Shown: in pieces, positions 8,247-16,318 of the stretch
How positions within the stretch are numbered: the stretch's first letter is position 1
How the letters are laid out: each line of letters opens with the position of its first letter
Origin: CBDVBE01 sp964543525
Lineage (GTDB): Bacteria; Fibrobacterota; Chitinivibrionia; Chitinivibrionales; JANQEN01
Assembly: GCA_964543525.1 (NCBI GenBank)
Contig: CAZIYW010000082.1
Location: forward strand, 1-22,809
DNA length: 22,809 nt
Reading direction: 5' to 3'
Notes under the pieces: model-generated
Databases searched by the model: none
Told to the model about the DNA's origin: nothing
Seen by the model: only the letters and a program-made list of their open reading frames with translations
Made by a program: the position numbers and the translations under genes

Positions 8247-8688
8247 CAATGAATTGTGGTAATGTACTATGGAAAATTATTTTTACCTAAATATTTTTAT
8301 TGCATTTATTTAAATTTGATATATATTTATGTACTATCTTAATATCTACCTTGAGGATGGGTAAAACCCATCGCCCTCAGGCGAATAAAATATTCGCGAT
8401 GTGGTATCATGTACATGGGTCACATACAGAAATTTTAAAAGTTCATGGTTATCTGAGGACCGAAGTATTGCAAAAATTTATCGACGGACGGGGAAGTTGT
8501 TGTTAAAACATTTTATAGAATATAGCCTCGACCTGAAAAACAGGGATAGTTTTTTCCAGTCCAGGTAACCGTGCTTTTAGTTCATGAAGGAAAAAGAAAT
8601 AAGATAAGTATTTTTTGACTAAATAATGTTTTGTTTGTGTTTCATTTACTGTTTAATTACAAGGAGTTAAAACAAAGAGGAGTAGAAA
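8247..8688. other. Intergenic region with no recognised gene
   Basis: An open frame at 8300-8506 gives 68 residues with no recognisable family. Its middle is the double-hairpin element at 8351-8397, so it is unlikely to be a gene. The last 30 bases hold the RBS (AAGAGGAG, 8675-8682) of the following gene. Nothing else is convincing. Confidence 0.5.
8351..8397. repeat. Double-hairpin (REP-like) element
   Basis: Two adjacent perfect 7-bp hairpins, each with an AAA loop: GATGGGT/ACCCATC (8356-8362, 8366-8372) and GCGAATA/TATTCGC (8381-8387, 8391-8397). An outer TTGAG/CTCAG stem (with one G-T pair) encloses the first. There is no T tract, so it is not a simple terminator. Twin hairpins of this kind are typical of REP-like mobile elements, and a REP-type transposase remnant lies in the same window, but no second copy is seen here. 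Confidence 0.45.
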
Positions 8689-11600
8689 ATGAAGCGGATA
8701 CCTTTTTACTTATGTAATGCACTATACGTTGTAATATTTGCATTTATTACCTGTGATGCTCCAATTAATCCTTACACGGATATCGATAATGTGACAATTT
8801 CAGTCAAGACTGATACATCACCAAATGGACTTAAATGGAAAATAAATGATTCCGTACCGATTTGCGTTACCGTTGGCTATGCGTTATTAATTGATTCAGT
8901 ATGTATATATCTTGATAGTATTGAGAAAATTAATAGTTTTTTACTTGAATGTTCCGTAGCGGATGATACGACCATTACGGTGCATCATATTTTCAGTGAT
9001 ACCGGAATAAAAAAAATAAGTGCCGCCGCTTTTAATGAAGATGGGGAGATTATAAGAAGCGAAGAGTTGTTAATTTCGATTGGTATCGCTCCATCATTTA
9101 AAGACCAAAAGGAGATCCAATATTCCGATATACCTACAATTGGTCAGCCCCTCGATATGTTTTTACCCTCAGTTGGTACCCATCCTCTTGAGTATATGTG
9201 GTATAAGGATAGTGTGTTAATAGAATTACGCTTACATGATACGCTTCATTTTGACAAAATAAAGAAAGAGGATAATGGAGATTATTTCTGTATAGTAAAG
9301 AACGATTGGGGATATGATACCTCAAAAACCACTCATCTCAATGTGCTCGATTCCTCAGTTGCACCGGTGATCACGGATGAACCTGATGATCTTCAACTGC
9401 TTGTTAACGCAAAAGCTGAATTTTCCGTTGTTGCGACAGGTTCATCACCACTCAACTATCAGTGGCAGAAAGACAAGGAGGATATTTCAGGTGCAGACAA
9501 AGCGACGTATGAGATTACGCAGGTTACACTGGCTGACGATAGTACAACCTATCGCTGTATTGTATCAAACAGCAAAGGCAGCGATACAAGTAAAGCAGCA
9601 TTGTTAACCGTTACCGAAATAATTGAAAAACCTGAGATAACGGAGCATCCGAGTAGCCAAGCGGTTGTTGTGGGAGGAGAAGTGACCTTTTCAGTAACTG
9701 CAACGGGTACGGCGCCGTTTGAGTATCAATGGTTGAAAAATGGTTATGCGGTGACAGGGGCAACAGAAAAGACATATCTATATACAAATGCTTCACTGGA
9801 CGATAATAACGCTAATTTCAGGTGTATTGTTTCCAACAGCGCCGGTGCCGATACCAGTGAGGTTGCAGTACTGACGGTTAGCCAAAATATAATCAAGCCG
9901 GATATCACAAAGAATCCGGCAGATACAAATGCATTTGTCGGTGAAAATGTTTGCTTTTCAGTAGAGGCATCGGGAACAGCGCCTCTTCAATATCAATGGC
10001 AAAAAAATTCTGTTAACATCAACGGTGCTAACGGAAAAATATATCGAATTACCGGTGTTGATATCGCTGATAACAACAGTCAATTCAGGTGTATTGTTTC
10101 CAATACTGCTGGGTCGGATACAAGTACCGAGGCGTTGTTAACGGTTAACGATGTTCCTGTTGAAATTATCGTGCATCCTCAGGATCAAACTGCCCTGGTA
10201 GGTTCAAACGCAATATTTACCGTTACTGCCGAGGGTACTAATCTTACCTACCAGTGGTATAAAAATGGTAATACGATTCAAGGTGCAACGAATTCCACTT
10301 TAGAAATAGATTCCGTGACCTTGGAAAATTCAGGAGAAAAGTATACCTGCCTCGTCGCAAACAGTGCGAACGGTAAGACCAGTGATGAGGCGACACTTAC
10401 TGTTGTTGAGGAAGTCGTCCCTATCGAAATCGTTACCCAGCCAAAATCTACCAGTGTACCGGAGGGAGCTAAAGCAACCTTCTCAGTAACGGTAACGGGA
10501 ACAAACCCTCAATTTGCATGGTATAAGGATAATCAGCCTATTACAGGCGCCACCCTGAATTCCTATACAACACCTGTAGTAACAATGAATGATAATGGAT
10601 CGCTTTTTAAATGTATTGTGAAAAATAAAATGAATGAAGTTACCAGTGACGAGGCGTCCCTCACGGTTACAATGAATCCTCCGGTCATAACCACCGATCC
10701 TGAAAATAAAACAGTAGCTGAAAATTCCAGTGTAACTTTTACCATCGTTGCGGAGGGGACGGCACTTCATTATCAATGGATACGTATACACAACAGCGTT
10801 GAATCGAATGTCGGTACCGATAACAGCAGTTATACAATTAATCCGGTAACCGCCGACTATCAGGGGGATGCGTTTAAATGTAAAGTATCCAATACGGGCG
10901 GTGAAGTTACCAGTGAAGAGGCGACCCTCACCGTTACACTGAATCCTCCAGTCATAACCACCGATCCTGAAAATAAAACAGTAGCTGAAAATTCCAGTGT
11001 AACTTTTACCATCGTTGCGGAGGGGACGGCACTTCATTATCAATGGATACGTATACACAACAGCGTTGAATCGAATGTCGGTACCGATAACAGCAGTTAT
11101 ACAATTAATCCGGTAACCGCCGACTATCAGGGGGATGCGTTTAAATGTAAAGTATCCAATACGGGCGGTGAAGTTACCAGTGAAGAGGCGACCCTCACCG
11201 TTACACTGAATCCTCCAGTCATAACCACCGATCCTGAAAATAAAACAGTAGCTGAAAATTCCAGTGTAACTTTTACCATCGTTGCGGAGGGGACGGCACT
11301 TCATTATCAATGGATACGTATACACAACAGCGTTGAATCGAATGTCGGTACCGATAACAGCAGTTATACAATTAATCCGGTAACCGCCGACTATCAGGGG
11401 GATGCGTTTAAATGTAAAGTATCCAATACGGGCGGTGAAGTTACCAGTACCGAGGCGTCCCTCACAGTTACATTGAATGCTCCGGTTATTACCGACAATC
11501 CCGATAATACATCCGCAAATGAGGGTGGTTCAGCACAGTTTACAGTGTCTGCCGAAGGTACCGATATTCACTATCAATGGAAAAGAATACATAACAGTGT

Positions 11601-13035
11601 GACAAGTGATGTCGGTAGTGATAATGCTGTACTTGCTATTAATCCGGTGAAGGCTGAATATGACGATGACAGCTATAAATGTATTGTTTCGAATGACGGT
11701 GGAAGTGTTTCAAGTGATGAGGCTACTCTGGATGTAATATTCAAAGCACCGACAATTACTAATCAGCCTGATGATGAAACAATATATGAAGGCGAAGATG
11801 TTTCATTTTTTGTTCACGCAACAAGTTCCGGAACCATATCCTACGACTGGGAGCAGTATGCTGGCGGTACATGGAGCAGTGTGGGTACAAATTCCAGTTC
11901 CCTGTATCTCAGTGATGTTCCGTTGAGTTATAACGGTAACAAGATCAGATGTAAAGTTTCTAATGAAGATGCTGAGACGGTAAGTGAAGATGCCACGTTA
12001 ACGGTAAATCCTCAGTTTATAAATATTACCGCAGAACCGCAAGACGCGAGTGTCACAACCGTCGGCAGTGGTTCTTCGGCTTCTTTTACAGTTACTGCAG
12101 TGGCGCATACAACGGATATATCCTATCAATGGCAATACAGACCCGGAGGAGTTGGCAATTTTACGGATATTAACGGTGAAGTAAACAGCACCCTTCAATT
12201 GTCAAATATACAAATGCATATGGATTTATACCAATACAGATGCGAAGTTTCCGCGGGAGATGTAGTGAAAAACAGTAATTACGCCACATTAACTATAAAA
12301 ATAGCTCCGACGATTACAGTTCACCCACAGGCGAACTATATCAAATTTGAAGGTGATAATGTTACGTTTAATGTAGTTGCCACAGGACCTTCGTTATCAT
12401 ATACGTGGTACAAGGACGGTTCTATCATATCCGGTGCGCCGAACAATAATTCATATACCATTACCGTTTTGAATAAAGCAACACATCAGGGAAGTTATAC
12501 CGTGCGAGTAGCAAATCACGAAGGTAACGTTGTGAGTAATGCTTCCGAATTATATGTATATGAGACCGTGACAATTAGCGGTCAGGTATGGATGGCGGAA
12601 AATGCAAAACATTCTGTTTCCTCCGGAAATACCGGTTATCCGAATAATAATGCTTCCAATGTCGATGATTATGGATTACTATATGACTGGGATGCGGCAC
12701 AAGAGGTGTGTCCAAGTGGATGGCATTTACCGTCGGAAACGGAATGGCAGACATTAGTTGCTAATACGTCAAGCAGTGAAAATGCATCCGTTTTGCGGCA
12801 GACGGAATATTGGGAATCGGGAAGTCATTCCGATAATTTTGGATTTCATGCACGAGGTGCCGGTACATTCTTTCCCGGCGGCAGCCCCACAGGGTTTAAA
12901 GAAGCTACACAGTTCGGCACGAGTGCTTGTTCAATGTGGTGGTCAACAATCGGAATTGATTTGGATATATATGTGCAATGTCCCTTAACTAGTCCACCTG
13001 CAAATATGATTTCTATACGATGTATAAAAGATTAG
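8689..13035 (+). CDS. Giant multi-Ig-domain lipoprotein with C-terminal FISUMP domain
   Basis: 1448 residues; the ATG follows GAGGAG by six bases. The N-terminus is a lipoprotein-type signal (hydrophobic stretch ending FITC-DAP, Cys22 as lipid site). Residues ~30-130 form an unassigned beta-rich domain. From ~134 to ~1290 there are about 13 Ig-like domains of 85-90 residues. Each has the core pattern I-T-x-x-P, F-x-V-x-A-x-G, Y-x-W, the Y/F-x-C-x-V-x-N motif (CIVSN, CKVSN) and a closing L-T-V strand. Residues ~1298-1448 are a FISUMP domain (GQVWMAEN, LYDWDAAQ, VCPSGWHLPSETEW, ISIRCIKD). The protein is probably a long stalk displaying the FISUMP head at the surface, acting in adhesion or substrate binding. 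Domains 7-9 (663-929) are practically identical, showing recent amplification. Confidence 0.93.
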   Translation: MKRIPFYLCNALYVVIFAFITCDAPINPYTDIDNVTISVKTDTSPNGLKWKINDSVPICVTVGYALLIDSVCIYLDSIEKINSFLLECSVADDTTITVHHIFSDTGIKKISAAAFNEDGEIIRSEELLISIGIAPSFKDQKEIQYSDIPTIGQPLDMFLPSVGTHPLEYMWYKDSVLIELRLHDTLHFDKIKKEDNGDYFCIVKNDWGYDTSKTTHLNVLDSSVAPVITDEPDDLQLLVNAKAEFSVVATGSSPLNYQWQKDKEDISGADKATYEITQVTLADDSTTYRCIVSNSKGSDTSKAALLTVTEIIEKPEITEHPSSQAVVVGGEVTFSVTATGTAPFEYQWLKNGYAVTGATEKTYLYTNASLDDNNANFRCIVSNSAGADTSEVAVLTVSQNIIKPDITKNPADTNAFVGENVCFSVEASGTAPLQYQWQKNSVNINGANGKIYRITGVDIADNNSQFRCIVSNTAGSDTSTEALLTVNDVPVEIIVHPQDQTALVGSNAIFTVTAEGTNLTYQWYKNGNTIQGATNSTLEIDSVTLENSGEKYTCLVANSANGKTSDEATLTVVEEVVPIEIVTQPKSTSVPEGAKATFSVTVTGTNPQFAWYKDNQPITGATLNSYTTPVVTMNDNGSLFKCIVKNKMNEVTSDEASLTVTMNPPVITTDPENKTVAENSSVTFTIVAEGTALHYQWIRIHNSVESNVGTDNSSYTINPVTADYQGDAFKCKVSNTGGEVTSEEATLTVTLNPPVITTDPENKTVAENSSVTFTIVAEGTALHYQWIRIHNSVESNVGTDNSSYTINPVTADYQGDAFKCKVSNTGGEVTSEEATLTVTLNPPVITTDPENKTVAENSSVTFTIVAEGTALHYQWIRIHNSVESNVGTDNSSYTINPVTADYQGDAFKCKVSNTGGEVTSTEASLTVTLNAPVITDNPDNTSANEGGSAQFTVSAEGTDIHYQWKRIHNSVTSDVGSDNAVLAINPVKAEYDDDSYKCIVSNDGGSVSSDEATLDVIFKAPTITNQPDDETIYEGEDVSFFVHATSSGTISYDWEQYAGGTWSSVGTNSSSLYLSDVPLSYNGNKIRCKVSNEDAETVSEDATLTVNPQFINITAEPQDASVTTVGSGSSASFTVTAVAHTTDISYQWQYRPGGVGNFTDINGEVNSTLQLSNIQMHMDLYQYRCEVSAGDVVKNSNYATLTIKIAPTITVHPQANYIKFEGDNVTFNVVATGPSLSYTWYKDGSIISGAPNNNSYTITVLNKATHQGSYTVRVANHEGNVVSNASELYVYETVTISGQVWMAENAKHSVSSGNTGYPNNNASNVDDYGLLYDWDAAQEVCPSGWHLPSETEWQTLVANTSSSENASVLRQTEYWESGSHSDNFGFHARGAGTFFPGGSPTGFKEATQFGTSACSMWWSTIGIDLDIYVQCPLTSPPANMISIRCIKD
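10674..11453 (+). repeat. Three tandem 267-bp units encoding Ig domains 7-9
   Basis: Units begin at 10674, 10941 and 11208, each starting GAATCCTCC and spaced exactly 267 bp (89 codons). Copies 1 and 2 differ, as read by eye, by one silent base (CCG/CCA). Copy 3 is identical up to GAAGTTACCAGT and then diverges into the neighbouring Ig type. The phase is kept, so copy number can change without frameshift. Confidence 0.95.
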
Positions 13036-13121
13036 TATCTAATACTACTATGGAATCTAAAAAAAAAGTTATGCTTTCTGCCAAAACTGCGGGGAATGAT
13101 ACATCTGTACTTTTGACGCGG

Positions 13122-13139
13122 ATAGCATAGCTATTTTTT
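13122..13139 (+). terminator. Short possible terminator after the Ig lipoprotein gene
   Basis: A 5-bp stem ATAGC/GCTAT with an ATA loop is followed by a run of T (13135-13139). The stem is short, so this is weak. Confidence 0.35.
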
Positions 13140-13210
13140 ATTGAGTAGTATCCGTTTTGGAACTTCTCCAATTTGACCTTATTTTAGCTGCATGCTATGA
13201 AGCACAGGGC

Positions 13211-13246
13211 GAACCGGACACGGCAAAAAAAGGCTGTGACCGGTTC
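13211..13246. terminator. Long hairpin with A-rich loop (possible terminator)
   Basis: Left arm 13211-13224 (GAACCGGACACGGC) pairs with 13233-13246, giving 14 positions with one A-A mismatch and one G-T pair, around a loop of seven A and one G. The T tract after it is poor (TTTGGGTTT), so it may be a transcription pause or processing structure instead. Confidence 0.5.
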
Positions 13247-13378
13247 TTTGGGTTTAATTGAATAATACATGGTTTAGAAAAAAGACAACTTTTTTATATG
13301 CGAAACCAGTGCTTCCTCGTATTTTATTTACTACGAATCGAATCGTTTAATTAACGTAAATATAAATATCCATATAAA

Positions 13379-15166
13379 ATGCATACCGACCGTACAAATA
13401 AATTAATTCCACTCTCACTATTCATTTTTGCACTTTGTATCCGAACACTTTACTTACTGGAACTGAAATCAATCACCTATTTTAAATTACCGATAATGGA
13501 TGCGTTGTACCATGTTATCTGGGCTCGTCAAATTGCACAGGGCGATTGGCTTGGTAGTGAAGTTTTCTTTAGAGCGCCGTTGTATCCATATTTTCTTGGT
13601 ATTATTTACTTTTTTACCGGAAATCATTTTTTTCTTCCCCGTCTAATTCAACTTATCATGGGTGCGGCATCGTGTGTGCTTATTTTCCGGATAACAATTG
13701 CTATCCGACAGAACCGAACGGCTGCAATAATAGCCGGGGTAATTGCAGCTACATACTGGGTTACTATTTTTTTTGAAGGGGAATTGCTTCTTGATTCGAT
13801 GGGTTCTTTTTTCAACCTGCTGATGCTGCTTTTTCTGTTTAAATCGGCGGATATGAAAAACGAAATAAACAGGTACTGGTTTATCAGTGGCCTGTTTTTC
13901 GGCCTGTCTGCGATAACGCGACCCAATATTCTGCTTTTCTTTCCGGTGATTATCTGGTGGGCATATAGTAATAATAAAAAAGTACTAAATAAAAATTTTG
14001 CCAAAAAAGTTACACTTGTCTGTTCGGGAGCAATTATATGTATCGCTCCCGTAACCGTGCGAAATGCTGTTGTCGGCAAGGATTTTGTACTTATTTCTTC
14101 ACAGGCCGGCTTGAATTTTTATATTGGAAATAATCCGGAATCAAACGGTTGGACGGCAATTGCTCCGGGTATGAGAGGTACCTGGAAAGGTGGCATTTCC
14201 GACGCCGAAAGGATCGCGGAGATGAAACAAGGTAAAAAATTAAAGCCATCCGAAGTTTCTCAATACTGGTTTAAATCCGGGTTATCCTTTTATAAAAACC
14301 ATCCGTTACAGGCTGCAAAGCTCCTTTTTAAAAAATGCCTGCTTTTGGCAGGGGCACATGAAATAAAAAATAACAAAGACCCTTATTTTATGCGGCAGAT
14401 GTCAACAGTGTTACGGTTGATGCCGTTACATTACGGTATTATTCTGCCCCTGGCATTTGGAGGACTGGCAGGACTTCTGTTACTGAAAAGAATATATCAG
14501 AAAGATTTATTAATAATAAGTTTTCTGGTGGTGTATTCCGTTTCAATTGTTATGTTTTTTGTTTGTTCACGCTATAGAGTTCCGATAGTACCCATACTAA
14601 TGATATACAGTGCTTTCGCAATTATGGTGGTGTTGGAATTAGTTAAAAAAAGAGATTATAAAGGTATAGGATTAGTAATCGTAGTAATATCGGTTAGTGC
14701 AGTGATTTCCAATACTGATTTTTATGGTCTTAAAAAAATATGTTTTGCACAATCACATTTTAATCTTGCTCTAAATTATTATAGGGGTAAGGACATAGAT
14801 AGGGCTATTCAGGAGTATAAAAAAGTATTGGAACTTGAACCGAATGATATATACGCATGCAATAATCTTGCTTCCATTTATGCACAGCGCAAGGAATTTA
14901 AAAAAAGTATCAAACTATATAGCAAGGCCCTATCAATAGATCCAAACAGTCTTGTTGCGTATGAAAATCTTGCACGCTTATTTGTAGAGACAGGACACAT
15001 TGAAAAGGCATTGTATATACTCAGGGAGCTTCTAGATAGAATACCGGCTCATCGAATGGATTATAAAATGGAAATAAAAGAGTGGTATGATAAACTCTCT
15101 TGTTATGCAGCAATAAAATCATCTGCCATGGACAGCGCTGTAACAAGTAACACTGTAACGAAGTGA
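13379..15166 (+). CDS. GT-C/PMT-type membrane glycosyltransferase with C-terminal TPR repeats
   Basis: 595 residues. Residues 1-450 carry about ten or more hydrophobic segments in the pattern of GT39/ArnT-type (RfaG-independent) glycosyltransferases. The first is followed by a periplasmic loop with the likely catalytic Asp41 (PIMDALYHVIWAR), then RAPLYPYFLGIIY, ITRPNILLFFP and a long extramembrane loop (AGLNFYIGNNPESNGW, ~245-330). Such enzymes move a sugar from a polyprenyl-phosphate donor to protein or lipid at the outer face of the inner membrane. From about 457 to 560 there are three TPR-like helical pairs (FNLALNYYRGKDIDRAIQEY, NNLASIYAQRKEFKKSIKLY, YENLARLFVETGHIEKALYI), a common fusion in O-mannosyltransferase-like proteins. 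No obvious RBS precedes the ATG. The acceptor is unknown. Confidence 0.85.
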   Translation: MHTDRTNKLIPLSLFIFALCIRTLYLLELKSITYFKLPIMDALYHVIWARQIAQGDWLGSEVFFRAPLYPYFLGIIYFFTGNHFFLPRLIQLIMGAASCVLIFRITIAIRQNRTAAIIAGVIAATYWVTIFFEGELLLDSMGSFFNLLMLLFLFKSADMKNEINRYWFISGLFFGLSAITRPNILLFFPVIIWWAYSNNKKVLNKNFAKKVTLVCSGAIICIAPVTVRNAVVGKDFVLISSQAGLNFYIGNNPESNGWTAIAPGMRGTWKGGISDAERIAEMKQGKKLKPSEVSQYWFKSGLSFYKNHPLQAAKLLFKKCLLLAGAHEIKNNKDPYFMRQMSTVLRLMPLHYGIILPLAFGGLAGLLLLKRIYQKDLLIISFLVVYSVSIVMFFVCSRYRVPIVPILMIYSAFAIMVVLELVKKRDYKGIGLVIVVISVSAVISNTDFYGLKKICFAQSHFNLALNYYRGKDIDRAIQEYKKVLELEPNDIYACNNLASIYAQRKEFKKSIKLYSKALSIDPNSLVAYENLARLFVETGHIEKALYILRELLDRIPAHRMDYKMEIKEWYDKLSCYAAIKSSAMDSAVTSNTVTK

Positions 15167-15179
15167 TTCTGGTGTTATG

Positions 15180-15833
15180 TTAACAAACATATGACGGGTA
15201 AAGACTCTTCAGTTTTACTCTCGCTTTTTTGTTTGTAAATTGCCAGTTAATTTTTGCATTTCTTAAGTTTCTATTGCATTGCCACGCATATACTTCTCTT
15301 TCAATTACATCTTTGTCTGGAATATGCCGGTTCAAACATTGATGATTTAACACATGTAATTCAATTTCAGCCATATTCAACCATGAACCGTGTTTAGGGG
15401 TGTAGACAAATTCAAAGCGTTCCCGAAATTTTCGTGCTTGCTCAGGTTCAAATGTCTCATAAAAAGACGAAGCATTGTGCGTTTTAAAATTATTCATAAC
15501 CAAATAAATTCTTTTTGCATTCGGATATTATTCTGAAACCTCTTTCATAAACTGCGCCCAGTCTATTTTTGTTTTTGTAACCTTAACCATGCGAGTTCCT
15601 TTTAAAGGCTCATTAGCCTTAAATATATTTACCATTCCGTGCCTGATATATTCATAATCTATCCATGGTTCTTGTCCCGGTTTTATCGATTGGCTTGCGA
15701 CATCTTCAATCAGTTGCTTTGGCGATTCATCCATGCAGATTAACGGAAATTTCTGATTGAATGGGCCGCTTATAGATATCCAGTACAAGTTCCATATTGG
15801 CCACAAATTCACTGCTCGGTTTTTGTCTCAAAG
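15180..15833 (-). pseudogene. Inactive IS630-family transposase, DDE domain only
   Basis: The minus strand reads EFVANMELVLDIYKRP, then (after a one-base shift at 15762) FNQKFPLICMDESPKQL, then DYEYIRHGMVNIFKANEPL and the end of the first frame, EVSE-stop (TAA at 15528-15530). It continues in the same frame as YPNAKRIYLVMNNFKTHNAS, TPKHGSWLNMAEIEL and INWQFTNKKARVKLKSLYPS. This is the C-terminal two-thirds of an IS630 DDE transposase; the N-terminal HTH part is missing. There are three separate defects: a frameshift, an in-frame stop, and Asn in place of the second catalytic Asp (LVMNNF instead of LVMDN). Asp of CMDES and Glu of MAEIEL remain. It begins 13 bases after the glycosyltransferase stop and ends against an S13 peptidase fragment. 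Confidence 0.88.
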
Positions 15834-15834
15834 A

Positions 15835-16140
15835 ATGGACTTAACTGGACCCGCTATAATTCCGGCTCCCTTTAACGATGAGGAGGGAAATAACCTTATT
15901 TCCCACAATGCGGAAGAGTTACTGATTCCCGCATCCATTATTAAAATCCTTACTTCCTATGTTGCCATTGACATATTAGAAAAGAATTATTGTTACAAAA
16001 CTGAATTTTATACCGATGCAAACAATAATTGCAATATAAAAGGCTGGGGCGACCCCTATCTTATTTCAGAGGAAATTGCTTTAATAACGGATACCTTGAA
16101 ACGGAAGGGATTAACCCGTATATATGGCTGGATTTGTTAA
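15835..16140 (+). pseudogene. Fragment of an S13 D-Ala-D-Ala carboxypeptidase (PBP4/DacB type)
   Basis: About 100 residues match the start of the penicillin-binding domain of DacB-type enzymes: SHNAEELLIPASIIKILTS contains the SxxK active-site motif (PASIIK), followed by AIDILEKNYCYKTEFYTD, the IKGWGDPYL motif and ISEEIALITDTLKRKGLTRI. The signal peptide is missing on the left, where the transposase remnant begins. On the right the frame stops at 16138-16140 before the SxN and KTG motifs. Normal length is about 450-500 residues. The protein would have trimmed peptidoglycan in the periplasm; this piece cannot. The frame continues leftward to 15757 only through antisense of the transposase. Confidence 0.8.
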
Positions 16141-16318
16141 TTCTATGGAAATTAACGAAATTGTAGTATATATTTCTATATAGGTACTTAAATTCGACGG
16201 TTTTCGGTTGCCTGGTGGGGACAAACTGTGCCGGAGGCTTATACTGTCTCAAATCAATCGATACTGGAACAGGTCGACTGATTATTACTGAGGTTGATAA
16301 CTAAACCGGGAGGTCCCT
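16141..16318. other. Upstream region of the caspase-fold gene
   Basis: No recognisable coding remnant of the S13 gene continues here. The last bases contain the RBS GGGAGG (16309-16314), followed five bases later by ACG at 16319. Confidence 0.4.

Larger units (their letters stand above)
13036..13378. other. Intergenic region with two terminator-like hairpins
   Basis: No ORF of note. It holds the two hairpins listed separately (13122-13139 and 13211-13246) and an A+T-rich stretch directly before the next gene, which has no obvious Shine-Dalgarno sequence. Confidence 0.5.

Noticed and set aside
8300..8506. 68-residue ORF between the second C25 gene and the Ig lipoprotein gene
   Set aside because: No RBS or family, and its centre is a pair of perfect hairpins.
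10483..11325. 280-residue minus-strand ORF with internal repeats
   Set aside because: It is the antisense of the amplified Ig-domain units; its repeats mirror the 267-bp tandem copies and it has no RBS or family.
10674..11474. CRISPR-like array
   Set aside because: Units are 267 bp without spacers and encode protein domains in frame.
16200..16260. Riboswitch-like leader with a GGTGGGG string before the caspase-fold gene
   Set aside because: The string resembles the C25 leader loop only over seven bases; the arms do not pair in the same way and no known riboswitch core is seen.
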